IMG/VR virus record: IMGVR_UViG_3300047470_000203 | Span: 1 to 39,593 of that record | DNA from: a virus | Length of the DNA stretch: 39,593 nucleotides | Direction: 5' to 3' (one strand) | In this document: positions 20,862 through 29,379 of the stretch, piece after piece | How positions within the stretch are numbered: the first letter of the stretch is position 1 | Layout: each line of letters opens with the position of its first letter | The notes under the pieces: generated by a model | What the model saw: only the letters and a program-made list of their open reading frames with translations | Databases searched by the model: none | Told to the model about the DNA's origin: nothing | Translations under genes and position numbers: made by a program

Positions 20862-22315
20862 TCCCGTTCATCGGCTTTGCGCCCGACGTGGACCCGGTAA
20901 CGCCGGGGGCGCTCACCGATTGCGTCAACGCGATCCCGACCCTGCGCGGCATGGCGGGGGCTCCGACGCCGCTCGATGCGGGCGTGGACGCGCTGGCCGA
21001 TGTGCCGAGGGGCGCGGCGGTGCTGAACCGGCTCGACGGCGTGCGCCGGGTGTTCGTCGGCACGCAAACGAAGCTGTACGAGCTGTCGAGCACGTCGTGG
21101 GTGGACCGCTCGCGCGTCGGCAACTATACCGGCAGCACGGAAAACCGCTGGCGCTTTGCGCAGTTCGGCAATGCAAGCCTCGCCGTGAACGAGACCGAAG
21201 CCTTGCAGGTATCGACCGCGACCGGAACGGGTTTTGCCGACGTGGCGACCGCACCGAAGGCGCGCAACATCGAAACGGCTTCGGGCTTCGTGCTGCTGTT
21301 CGGCTTGAACTCGTCCTTGGTTGGCGGCGACTTCCCCGACGCGTGGGCCTGCTCGGGCATCTACGACTACGCCACATGGACGCCCGGCCCCGGCACGCAG
21401 GCGGCCAACGGGCGCTTGCTCGACACCCCCGGCGACATCAGGGCGGCACGGCGCATCGGCAAGGACGTGGCGGTGTACAAGGAACGCTCGATGTACCTTG
21501 GGCGCTATGTCGGCCCGCCCGTCATCTGGTCGTTCGAACTGGTCGCGGCGAACGCCGGGGCCCTGTCCCATGAATCGGTGATCGACACCGGCACCGCCCA
21601 CGTGTTCATTGGCCGCGATGACTTCTGGCTGTTTGACGGCTCGCGCCCTCGTCCCATCGGTGCGCCGGTCAAGGAATGGTTCTTCGCCCACTCCGATTCG
21701 ACCTACCGTTATCGGATTCGTTCCTACTTCGACCAGTTCAAGAACCTGTGCTGGTGGTTCTATCCGACGCCGGGAAGTGGCGGGGCGCTGACGGATGCCT
21801 TGGTCTACAACCTGAACAACGACCGCTGGGGCAAGGTCTCCCTGCCACTCGACTGCGTGCTGCTGTACCAGGGCAGCGAAACCACGTTTGACGACTGGCC
21901 GCCCGGCCCCGATGTGACGTTCAACACCGTTACCGATATGCCGTTCGACTCGCTGGCGTTCGATACCGATTCGGCGGTGATGGGCATCATCGGGGCCGAC
22001 AAGAAAATCAAGATCATGGGCGGGCAGTGCGCCACTGCATCGCTGACGACCGGCGACATGGGCGACGACGCGATGTTTTCGACCTTGACGCAGGTAGCGC
22101 CCCATTTCACGATCCGCCCAAGCGCATCCTCGATGACCCACTACACGCGCGAATTCGTCGGCGACGGGCTCGATACGCGGGGCACCGAGCAACTGGTGGG
22201 CAACCGCTACGAGGCATTGGCATCGGGCCGTCAGCACCGCGTCAAGCTCGATATGTCGGGCGATTTTGAACTGGTCGGCATCAGCCCAACCTTGGTACCG
22301 GACGGCACCGAATGA
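20855..22315 (+). CDS. Tail nozzle / DNA stabilisation protein
   Basis: 486 residues, similar in size to P22 gp10 (472). It starts MLIPFIGFAPDVDPVTPGAL and overlaps the adaptor end by seven bases. Internal features include GTQTKLYELSSTSWVDRSRV, VAVYKERSMYLGRYVGPP, and TAHVFIGRDDFWLFDGSRPR, a run of short beta blades typical of the nozzle/beta-propeller proteins. The complex closes the tail channel after packaging and holds the tailspikes. The call rests on order and domain look. Confidence 0.75.
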   Translation: MLIPFIGFAPDVDPVTPGALTDCVNAIPTLRGMAGAPTPLDAGVDALADVPRGAAVLNRLDGVRRVFVGTQTKLYELSSTSWVDRSRVGNYTGSTENRWRFAQFGNASLAVNETEALQVSTATGTGFADVATAPKARNIETASGFVLLFGLNSSLVGGDFPDAWACSGIYDYATWTPGPGTQAANGRLLDTPGDIRAARRIGKDVAVYKERSMYLGRYVGPPVIWSFELVAANAGALSHESVIDTGTAHVFIGRDDFWLFDGSRPRPIGAPVKEWFFAHSDSTYRYRIRSYFDQFKNLCWWFYPTPGSGGALTDALVYNLNNDRWGKVSLPLDCVLLYQGSETTFDDWPPGPDVTFNTVTDMPFDSLAFDTDSAVMGIIGADKKIKIMGGQCATASLTTGDMGDDAMFSTLTQVAPHFTIRPSASSMTHYTREFVGDGLDTRGTEQLVGNRYEALASGRQHRVKLDMSGDFELVGISPTLVPDGTE

Positions 22316-22325
22316 AGGTGAGCGC

Positions 22326-22631
22326 ATGCGACTGAATACCGATCCACGGCTGCCGCAGAACGACGACCTGCGCGCGCTGAAAACCCGGCTGACCGAAGTG
22401 TTCCGCGATGTCGCCACGCAGGTCAACCTTGCCAGCGAAGGCGCAATCGGCGGGGCATCGAACGCAGCCACAGCAGCGCCAACCGAGGGCAAGTATGCGG
22501 TGGGCGATGTGGTGCGCAACTCGGCCCCGGCTGAACTCGGCACGGCGGGATCGAAGTATGTACTTTTTGCATGGATGTGTGTTGCCGCGCCATTGACGTT
22601 TGTGCCGCTTCGTTTCCCTACGGGCAATTGA
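22326..22631 (+). CDS. Conserved short-tail phage protein
   Basis: 101 residues from MRLNTDPRLPQNDDLRALKT. Helical N-terminus (LTEVFRDVATQVNLASEGAI) and an Ala/Thr-rich linker, then a beta-like end (AWMCVAAPLTFVPLRF). Similar small proteins are common between nozzle and ejection genes of short-tailed phages. Probably a tail-assembly factor or structural plug. It ends one base into the next gene. Confidence 0.65.
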   Translation: MRLNTDPRLPQNDDLRALKTRLTEVFRDVATQVNLASEGAIGGASNAATAAPTEGKYAVGDVVRNSAPAELGTAGSKYVLFAWMCVAAPLTFVPLRFPTGN

Positions 22632-23041
22632 TGCTGCGCGCCATCGCTCCGCAAGACATCGGCTTCGAATGGGAGCGCGTGCGCGCCGGGTTGCTGGAAG
22701 TGAAAAAGGCGACGACCGACGACTGGCTGCCCGAGGATGTGTATATGTCGCTCAGGCAGGGCGGCGCGGTGCTGTGGGTGGGCGAGGACGAGCACGGCGA
22801 CTACCTCGGCTTCGTGGTGTTGAAACTGGTTCCCACCTTCCACGGCGCGCGGCTCGATGTCTGGTGCGCCTATTCGGCCACCAATACACCGTTGCTGGCG
22901 CGCTTCTGGCCCGACATCCAGGCGATAGCGAAGAATGCGGGCGCGGGCGTGATCGGCTTCGAGTCCGACCGCCCCGAGTGGCAGCAAGTAGCAACCCGGC
23001 TTGGTTTTGTGTCCCGACCACGATACGAATTCACGATTTAA
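22631..23041 (+). CDS. GNAT-fold-like protein in tail region
   Basis: 136 residues. The pattern VLWVGEDEHGDYLGFVVLKL (about 41-60), VWCAYSATNTPLLARFWPDI (about 78-97), and GFESDRPEWQQVATRLGF (about 112-129) resembles the GNAT acetyltransferase fold, including a last RLGF element. The classical R/Q-x-x-G-x-G/A acetyl-CoA loop is not evident. Such GNAT-like proteins recur at this genomic position in short-tailed phages; an assembly role is possible. Confidence 0.55.
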   Translation: MLRAIAPQDIGFEWERVRAGLLEVKKATTDDWLPEDVYMSLRQGGAVLWVGEDEHGDYLGFVVLKLVPTFHGARLDVWCAYSATNTPLLARFWPDIQAIAKNAGAGVIGFESDRPEWQQVATRLGFVSRPRYEFTI

Positions 23042-23051
23042 GGAGAAGCAC

Positions 23052-23843
23052 ATGAGCGGCGGAGCACCCAGCGACACCACCAGCAAGACCACCACGGAGT
23101 TGCCCGCATGGGCGCAGCCGTACTCGCAATCGCTGCTGCAACGCGGCGCGGCGCTGTCGGATCAGCCGATGGCGGTCTACCAGGGCCAGCGTACGGCGAA
23201 CCTGAACGGCGCGCAGACGCAGGGAATGCAGATGATCCAGAACCGGGCACAGAACGGCTCGGCCCCGGTGCAGGCGGGCCAGCAGAACCTGATGGATACG
23301 CTGAACGGCAAGTTCATGGGCGGCAGCAATCCCTATCTCGGGCAGGCCATCGACCGCGCTTCGGAGGATGTCACGCGCAACTATCAGGGCGCGGTGGGCG
23401 GCAACGACGCCACCTTTGCCCGCTCGGGCGCGTTCGGCGGCTCGGCCTGGCAGCAGGCGCAGGAAGGCGCGCAACGCCAGCTTGCCAAGGGGCTGGGCGA
23501 TGTGGCAGGCGGCATGCGCTATCAGGACTACGGGCAGGAGCGCCAGAACCAGATCGGCGCGCAGGGCATGGCCTTGCAGTACGGCCAGAACGACTACAAC
23601 GACGCCGCGCAATTGATGGGCGCAGGGGCCACGCAGTACGGCTACGACCAGCAGAAACTGACCGATGCGCAGACCCTGTTCAACGAGCAGGCGGCGGCAC
23701 CGTACAAGTCGCTCGATGTGCTGGGCAACACGATCCGGGGTGCAGTCGGCGGCGGCGGCACCACCACCCAGACGGCACCGGGCGCGAACCCGTACGCGCA
23801 GGCGGCGGGCGCGGGCGCGGCGCTGTACGGCCTGCTCAAATAA
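23052..23843 (+). CDS. Internal/ejection protein, glutamine-rich
   Basis: 263 residues from ATG 23052 with RBS AAGGAG. It has NPYLGQAIDRASEDVTRNYQ (about 80-99) and ARSGAFGGSAWQQAQEGAQR (about 111-130), blocks I associate with virion proteins that precede the ejection proteins of such phages. Highly polar, rich in Gln, Ala and Gly, with a probable extended helical form. It likely enters the host cell with the DNA as part of the channel. No enzymatic motif is seen. Confidence 0.65.
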   Translation: MSGGAPSDTTSKTTTELPAWAQPYSQSLLQRGAALSDQPMAVYQGQRTANLNGAQTQGMQMIQNRAQNGSAPVQAGQQNLMDTLNGKFMGGSNPYLGQAIDRASEDVTRNYQGAVGGNDATFARSGAFGGSAWQQAQEGAQRQLAKGLGDVAGGMRYQDYGQERQNQIGAQGMALQYGQNDYNDAAQLMGAGATQYGYDQQKLTDAQTLFNEQAAAPYKSLDVLGNTIRGAVGGGGTTTQTAPGANPYAQAAGAGAALYGLLK

Positions 23844-23856
23844 CAAGGAGAACACG

Positions 23857-24576
23857 ATGAATAAATGGTGGAAAGCAGGATTGCTTGGCGCTGCGGCGAT
23901 TGGCGCAACGGTGATGTCTGGCGGCACGGCGGCTCCGCTGCTGGGCATGCTGGCCGGTGAAGGCGCGGCGGCTGGCGCTGCTGGCGCGGGCGCTGCTGGT
24001 GCTGCCGGGGCTGGGGCGGCGGGTGCTGCTGGCGCAACTGCTGCGGGGGCCGCTGGCGCTGCCGGGGCCGGTGCTGCGGGCGGTGCGGGCCTGCTGGCGG
24101 GCGAGACTGCCGGGGCGGGCGCTGGGCTGCTGGGCGGTGAGGCGGCGGCAGGTGCAGCAGGCACGGCGGGCGCTGGCACTGGCGCGCTGGCCTACACGAC
24201 GCCATCGGTAACGAGTGGACTCTTGGGCGGCGGCGAACTGTCGGGCAGCTTGGCCGGGACCGATGCGGCGTACGGTTCCGCGCAGGCACTGGCGGCAGCG
24301 CCGGAAGTGGGCGCGCCGACCTTCATGGAACAGGCAGGCACCTACGGCGGGCAGGCGGGGAAGGCCGCTTCGACCTACGCCAGCGTGAATTCGGCGGTGG
24401 GCGGCAATCCGCCGCCGCGCCAGGCACCGCCGCCGCAGCCGGTGTTCCAGGGTGATGCGCCGCCGATCACGCCGCAAGGACCGTCCGGCCCGATGATGGG
24501 CGCGCAGGACACGCCGTTCATGCGCCTCTTGATGGACCAGAAGATGCGCCAGCGCGGCGGCGGAATGTTGGGCTAA
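23857..24576 (+). CDS. Alanine/glycine-rich hydrophobic ejection protein
   Basis: 239 residues beginning MNKWWKAGLLGAAAIGATVM, a hydrophobic start. Residues about 30-110 are almost only Ala and Gly (many GAAGA units) with few charges, a pattern able to insert in membranes. The C-terminal third is proline- and glutamine-rich (PPPRQAPPPQPVFQG), then a helical end (LLMDQKMRQRG). RBS AAGGAG is good. Probably a membrane-channel part of the ejected complex. The DNA itself is highly repetitive (GCTGG-type units), so copy number may vary. Confidence 0.6.
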   Translation: MNKWWKAGLLGAAAIGATVMSGGTAAPLLGMLAGEGAAAGAAGAGAAGAAGAGAAGAAGATAAGAAGAAGAGAAGGAGLLAGETAGAGAGLLGGEAAAGAAGTAGAGTGALAYTTPSVTSGLLGGGELSGSLAGTDAAYGSAQALAAAPEVGAPTFMEQAGTYGGQAGKAASTYASVNSAVGGNPPPRQAPPPQPVFQGDAPPITPQGPSGPMMGAQDTPFMRLLMDQKMRQRGGGMLG

Positions 24577-24585
24577 GGAGAGATT

Positions 24586-26109
24586 ATGGGCATGTTCGAC
24601 AGTATCCCCGACTGGCTGCCGGAAGACCCGGCCAAGCACGCGGCGGCAAAGATGGGCCTGATGCAGTTCGGCGCTGCGCTGATGGGCGGGCGCGGCAGCC
24701 TCGGCCAGATTCTTGGCGGCGGCCTGCAAGCTGGCATGGGCGGCTACCAGAGCACGTTGGCGCAGCAGCAGAAGGCGGCGCTCGACGCGGCGCAAGGCCA
24801 GCATTGGGCGCTGCAAAACAAGGTGCTGCAAAACACGCTGGACGAGCCGATGCAACTGGCGCAGATCGCGCAGGGTGTCGGTCAGCCGGCGGCGGGCGGC
24901 GGCATCGCGCCTGTGTCCGCCTTGCCGCAGATCGGTGCAACGCCGCAGGCATCGGCCCCGCGTGCGCCGCAACCGCAGGGCGCAGCGCCGCAGAAGGGCT
25001 ACGAATATTACGTGAGCCTGGCGCAAGCCTACGCCAACGCGGGCAAGACCTCGGCGGCGCAGATCGCCATGAAGCTTGCCAACGACCTGAAACCGAAGCT
25101 CAAGGAAACCCGCGTGATGACGGTGGACGGCCAGCGCGTGATGGCGAATACCTACGAGGATGGCTCGGTCAAGAAGCTCGACGGTTTCGCGCCCGATCTG
25201 GAAAAGATCCATTTCCAAGATACCGGCGGCGCAATCAACGGCCTCGACCCGTTCACCGGCAAGCCTTTGATGCCCGCCATGCTCAAGAGTGTTACGCCGG
25301 GGGAAGCGCTGCAATCGTCCGACCAGGCCAAGAGCCGAGCGCAGGCAGACCGCCACTTCAAGGCCACGCAAGACGCCGCAGGGGCAAACGATCAGGCACC
25401 GATTACCGATGCCGCGATCCTGAACGCCGCCGCGCGCTACAACCTCGACGGCACCTTGCCGCCGATGGGCATGGGCAAGGCTGCTGCTGCGGGGCGTTCG
25501 GCCATTCTGAACAAAGCGGCGGAACTGGCAAGCGGCATCGACCCGACCGACCAGCGCAAGAATCAGATCGGCGCAAAGAACGAATTGGCATCACAGGGCA
25601 AGGCCGTGAAGGAATTCACTAGCGGCAAGCTGGGCAACTCGGTGCGCTCGTTTAACGTGTCGCTGTCGCACCTCGAAACGCTGGGCACCTTGGCCGACGC
25701 GCTGCACAACGGCGATGCCAAGATGGTCAACAAGGTGGGCAACTACTTTGCCGAACAGACTGGCGGCGCAGCCCCGACCAACTTCGACGCGGCCAAGAAG
25801 ATTGTCGGCGACGAGATTGTGAAAGCAATTGTCGGCTCGGGCGGTGGCGTGCATGACCGCGAAGAAGCGGCGCGCGTGATCGCTTCGGCCAACTCCCCGG
25901 CGCAGTTGAAGGGCGCAATCGACACCTACAAGGAACTGATGCGCGGCCAGTTGCACGGCTTGCGCCAGCAGTACGAGACCTCTACCGGCAAGAACGATTT
26001 TGACCGCTTTCTGTCGCCGCACGCGAAAGAGGCAGTCAAACCGGTGAAGGACTTGCCGCAAAAGCCAGCCTCGGCAGCGGGCGCAAAATTTCTCGGGTTT
26101 GAAAAATAA
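24586..26109 (+). CDS. Large ejection/internal virion protein
   Basis: 507 residues starting MGMFDSIPDWLPEDPAKHAA. An amphipathic N-terminus includes FGAALMGGRGSLGQILGGGL, then a Gln/Ala/Pro-rich linker (about 60-135), then long helices (FNVSLSHLETLGTLADALHN, and DTYKELMRGQLHGLRQQYET). The gene ends overlapping the next start by one base. Ordered after the membrane-like protein, it fits the group of internal proteins injected to build the DNA channel across the envelope. No peptidoglycan hydrolase motif is seen. Confidence 0.65.
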   Translation: MGMFDSIPDWLPEDPAKHAAAKMGLMQFGAALMGGRGSLGQILGGGLQAGMGGYQSTLAQQQKAALDAAQGQHWALQNKVLQNTLDEPMQLAQIAQGVGQPAAGGGIAPVSALPQIGATPQASAPRAPQPQGAAPQKGYEYYVSLAQAYANAGKTSAAQIAMKLANDLKPKLKETRVMTVDGQRVMANTYEDGSVKKLDGFAPDLEKIHFQDTGGAINGLDPFTGKPLMPAMLKSVTPGEALQSSDQAKSRAQADRHFKATQDAAGANDQAPITDAAILNAAARYNLDGTLPPMGMGKAAAAGRSAILNKAAELASGIDPTDQRKNQIGAKNELASQGKAVKEFTSGKLGNSVRSFNVSLSHLETLGTLADALHNGDAKMVNKVGNYFAEQTGGAAPTNFDAAKKIVGDEIVKAIVGSGGGVHDREEAARVIASANSPAQLKGAIDTYKELMRGQLHGLRQQYETSTGKNDFDRFLSPHAKEAVKPVKDLPQKPASAAGAKFLGFEK

Positions 26110-28178
26110 TGCCAATCGCACGCTTCCAGATGTCCGATGGCCGGGTTGCCCGGTTCGAAGTCCCTGACGGCACCACGCCGGATCAGGCCAATACGATGAT
26201 GCAGGCGCATTTTGCGCCCCCTGCCCAGGCTACCACCCCGGCAGGCATCCCGCTCGACCCTGGCGCGGCGGAACGAATGGCGGCGGAATCAGCGGCCAAG
26301 CCGGTGCAAGCGCCTGACGGCTGGGGCGGCAAGATCGCTGGCGCGCTGGAAGTGCCGTTGTCGATGGCGACCGGCATTGTCGGCGGGCTGGCGGGCGCAA
26401 TTCGTGGCGGGCCGCTGGCAATTCCCTTCTCCAAGGCGAAAGACGCCAAGGCGCTGGAAGAAGAAGGCGGCAAGCTGGCCGAAGCGCTGACCTATCAACC
26501 GCGCACGCAGACCGGGCAGGAACTGCTTGGCACGGTGGGCAACGCGATCAACAACAGCGGCATCATCGGCCTGCCCATCGGCCCCGAAATGATGGCGGCA
26601 ACGCGCATGGCGGCACCGGCTGCGCGCCAGGCCGGGGCAGCGGTCAAGGCGGCGACCGCGCCGGAAGTGTTCATGGCGAAGAACGCGGCCAGGAAGATTG
26701 CCAGTATTTCCATGCTGCCGAAGGTCAACCAGGAAACCGCGCAGCTTGCCAGCCGCGCGCAGCAGTTCGGCATGAAACTCACGCCCGATATGCTGTCGGG
26801 AAACAAGATCGCGCGCATTACCGGCGAAGCGGCGGCGAAAGTACCGTTCTCCGGTGCGCCCGGTGAAGCCAATCAGGTTGCGTTCAATCGCTCGCTCATC
26901 AAGATGATCGGCGGCGACGAAGCGGCGCACGCCATGACGCCCGATATATTCGGCGATGCCTTGCTGAGCAATGGCGAGAAGATCGGCGAGATTTCGGGTC
27001 GCACTCATATCCCGATGAACGACAGCTTTGCGCAAGCGCTGGCGAACCACGTTGACGAAGCGGCCAAGTTCCAGACCGAGGGCAATGCCAATATCCTCAA
27101 CAGCTACGTGCGCGAGTTGCAGAACAAGGCGGCGCAAAATGGCGGCGTGATCGATGGCACGGCATTCCGCACGCTCAATTCGAAGATCGGGCGGCAGATT
27201 CGCGGCACTACCGATGGCGACCTGAAAAACACGCTGGGCGACTTGCAGGGATCCATGTTCGACGCCCTGCAAGCGAACATTGCACACCCAGACGACCTCG
27301 CGGCGCTGATGGATGCACGCCGCAAGTATGCGATTGCCAAGACCATCGAGCCGCTGGTAGCGAAATCTCCGACCGGCGATATCAGCCCTGCCGGACTGAT
27401 GGGGCGCGTTACCGCCGATGGCTCTGGCAAGACGCGCATGGCGACCGGTAACGGCGGCGACCTGGGCGACCTCGCGCGAGTAGGACAGCGGTTCCTGAAA
27501 GAGCCGGGATCGTCCAACACCGCCGAACGCGGGCTGGCCTACACCATCATGGGCGGCGGCGCGCTGGCAAACCTGCCGGTGACGGCTGGCGTGGTAACGG
27601 GCGCAAACCTGTACAACCGTCTGTCCCCGCTGCTGGCGAACCGCATCATCGCCAAGTCGCTGCCGCCGAAGGTGCTGCCAGTGCGCTTCGCCAATGAACT
27701 CGCCTTGGCCGAGGAAAGCCCGTTCAGGCCGCGCCCCGCACCAGAACCAGCACCTTACAACGGCCTGCTGACCTTGGCCGACGAGGGCGACCTTGCCAGC
27801 CGCGCGCCGGTTCCCGACACGCAGCGCCTCGCCACGCGGCACGACCACCCGACCATCGATTTCCCGTTGCGCCAGGAAATATTGCAGCAGCCGGAAATCG
27901 CCGGGGCAGTCAACGACTTCCGCGCCGAGGCCGCGCGCCTGACCCGCATCAAGGACAACGCAATCAGTCCAAAGGTAGCGGCCAAGGCGGCGAACGACCT
28001 CGCCAAACTGCAGGCCGAATTCGCGGCAGGCATGGACCAGCTCGGCATTTCCAATGCGGCTGACGCGCATGGCCTGAACCGCCCGCTGTACCAGACCGGG
28101 GCCGGAACGCGCCTGCCGATCCAGAAAACCGGGCGCAACATCACGCCGCTCGACAAGCTGCCGCGCAAGCGCCAATAA
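26109..28178 (+). CDS. Large C-terminal ejection protein
   Basis: 689 residues starting MPIARFQMSDGRVARFEVPD, a conserved opening for large internal proteins of podovirus-like phages. A hydrophobic/glycine stretch (about 80-105) and many long helices follow (for example NMTPDIFG to the lysine-rich core). A Pro/Ala segment near 540-550 (RPRPAPEPAPYN) separates a final helical domain with VAAKAANDLAKLQAEFAAGM. It likely crosses the envelope with the DNA. No enzymatic motif is recognised. The next gene follows after ten bases. Confidence 0.7.
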   Translation: MPIARFQMSDGRVARFEVPDGTTPDQANTMMQAHFAPPAQATTPAGIPLDPGAAERMAAESAAKPVQAPDGWGGKIAGALEVPLSMATGIVGGLAGAIRGGPLAIPFSKAKDAKALEEEGGKLAEALTYQPRTQTGQELLGTVGNAINNSGIIGLPIGPEMMAATRMAAPAARQAGAAVKAATAPEVFMAKNAARKIASISMLPKVNQETAQLASRAQQFGMKLTPDMLSGNKIARITGEAAAKVPFSGAPGEANQVAFNRSLIKMIGGDEAAHAMTPDIFGDALLSNGEKIGEISGRTHIPMNDSFAQALANHVDEAAKFQTEGNANILNSYVRELQNKAAQNGGVIDGTAFRTLNSKIGRQIRGTTDGDLKNTLGDLQGSMFDALQANIAHPDDLAALMDARRKYAIAKTIEPLVAKSPTGDISPAGLMGRVTADGSGKTRMATGNGGDLGDLARVGQRFLKEPGSSNTAERGLAYTIMGGGALANLPVTAGVVTGANLYNRLSPLLANRIIAKSLPPKVLPVRFANELALAEESPFRPRPAPEPAPYNGLLTLADEGDLASRAPVPDTQRLATRHDHPTIDFPLRQEILQQPEIAGAVNDFRAEAARLTRIKDNAISPKVAAKAANDLAKLQAEFAAGMDQLGISNAADAHGLNRPLYQTGAGTRLPIQKTGRNITPLDKLPRKRQ

Positions 28179-28183
28179 GGAGC

Positions 28184-28200
28184 ATCCCATGCCAGTCCCA
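28184..28200 (+). repeat. Copy 1 of duplicated tail-gene start
   Basis: The 17 bases ATCCCATGCCAGTCCCA occur identically at 29363-29379, at the start of another tail gene. It marks the start of a larger duplication that is clearer in the encoded protein. Confidence 0.7.
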
Positions 28201-28875
28201 GCACTATTGTCCGACCTGACCAACGATCCGGCCACCAATTCGCCGCAAGGCACCGAGTCGGCCAAGGGCGTGGTCGATGACTACCTGCGCGCGCACGGCG
28301 CGTTCATCCGGCAACTGTCCGACGAACTCAAGGGCGCAACCGTGGTCCTTGCATCAAGCGCCACGGTCAACATCGGCTTTGCCAAGAGCGCCAACATCGC
28401 CGTCACCGGGTCCGTCACCATCGGCGCATTCGATGTGTGGCCGGAAGGCACGCTCCGGTTCGTCCAATTCCTCGGCGCGATGACGCTGACCCACAACGCG
28501 GCAGTACTGGCCTTGCCGGGGCAGGCCAACATCCTTACCGTGTCGGGCGATGCGGGCGTGTTCAAGAGCAACGGTGCGGGCAAGTGGACCTGCATCCTGT
28601 TCCAGCGGCAGGCCGGGTTCATCACTGCCTCACAGGTGGCCGCCGCGCTGACCGGGGCCAGCATCAACCCGGCAAACGTCACGGTGTCAAACAAACTGGT
28701 GCTGGCCGATGGTACTCTGGCAGCCCCTTCGCTGTCGTGGTCGGGCGCGGGCGATACCGATACCGGCCTGTATCACAGCGGCGACGGTGTGATTAATTTC
28801 GTCTGCAACGGCGTGTCGGTCGGGCGCTTCACCGCGACCGGCTTCGAGGCTATCAAAGTGACGCAGACCGCATGA
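28189..28875 (+). CDS. Tail fibre-like protein
   Basis: 228 residues. The first about 47 residues (MPVPALLSDLTNDPATNSPQ onward, including GTESAKGVVDDYLRAHGAFI) are a paralogue of the N-terminus of the tailspike at 29368, an anchor module for the tail. The middle has a beta-rich region (VNIGFAKSANIAVTGSVTIG), and the end carries APSLSWSGAGDTDTGLYHSG, the repeat type of phage tail fibres. It could be an accessory fibre or a short adaptor between baseplate and spike. Confidence 0.72.
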   Translation: MPVPALLSDLTNDPATNSPQGTESAKGVVDDYLRAHGAFIRQLSDELKGATVVLASSATVNIGFAKSANIAVTGSVTIGAFDVWPEGTLRFVQFLGAMTLTHNAAVLALPGQANILTVSGDAGVFKSNGAGKWTCILFQRQAGFITASQVAAALTGASINPANVTVSNKLVLADGTLAAPSLSWSGAGDTDTGLYHSGDGVINFVCNGVSVGRFTATGFEAIKVTQTA

Positions 28876-29357
28876 CGATCACCGCCACCGCTCCTGTTTC
28901 GCTTGCCGACGTGCTGGCCGAACTGCGCGTCGTCAACCCTGGCCGTTCCCTGCCGATCAGCCTGGGCGATGCCGATGTGCGCAACCTCGCGGGGATCGCC
29001 TCGGGGCCGATTGCGCTGGGCGACCTCAAGGGCAAGACCTCCTACATCGCCATGAGCGGCAGCATGGACGATGTGGATATGTCGGCCATCGCCAATCCGC
29101 CGGTCAATATCAATGTCGATCATGCGGTGTCGATCACCATCGCGGGCGGGCTGGCCCCGTTCACCTATGCATGGTCGCACGTGTCCGGCCCCGGCACGGT
29201 CGATGCCGTCAATGCCGCGTCGTCCGTCGCCCACATGCCGGTGGCGCACGGGTCAAGCCCAGGCGCGGTGTCGGTGCAGACCGTGCAATGCACCGTCACC
29301 GATGCGATGGCGAACATCTTCACCCGTCAATGCAGCGTCACCCTGACGCTCGAATAA
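28872..29357 (+). CDS. Ig-like tail-associated protein
   Basis: 161 residues. N-terminal ADVLAELRVVNPGRSLPISL with DVRNLAGIASGPIALGDLKG is a conserved phage tail-associated start. The rest looks like an Ig-like beta sandwich (SITIAGGLAPFTYAWSHVSG, and VQTVQCTVTDAMANIFTRQC). Likely a structural fibre component. It overlaps the previous gene by four bases. Confidence 0.65.
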   Translation: MTITATAPVSLADVLAELRVVNPGRSLPISLGDADVRNLAGIASGPIALGDLKGKTSYIAMSGSMDDVDMSAIANPPVNINVDHAVSITIAGGLAPFTYAWSHVSGPGTVDAVNAASSVAHMPVAHGSSPGAVSVQTVQCTVTDAMANIFTRQCSVTLTLE

Positions 29358-29362
29358 AAGGA

Positions 29363-29379
29363 ATCCCATGCCAGTCCCA
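29363..29379 (+). repeat. Copy 2 of duplicated tail-gene start
   Basis: Identical to 28184-28200 (ATCCCATGCCAGTCCCA) around the start codon of the tailspike gene. Confidence 0.7.

Noticed and set aside
20720-23095. Long antisense open frame (791 codons) opposite adaptor and nozzle
   Set aside because: It spans several well-supported sense genes and its sequence is arginine/histidine-rich, as expected of a shadow frame.
26289-28265. Antisense open frame (658 codons) opposite the last ejection gene
   Set aside because: Shadow of a well-supported gene; no RBS and no recognisable domain.
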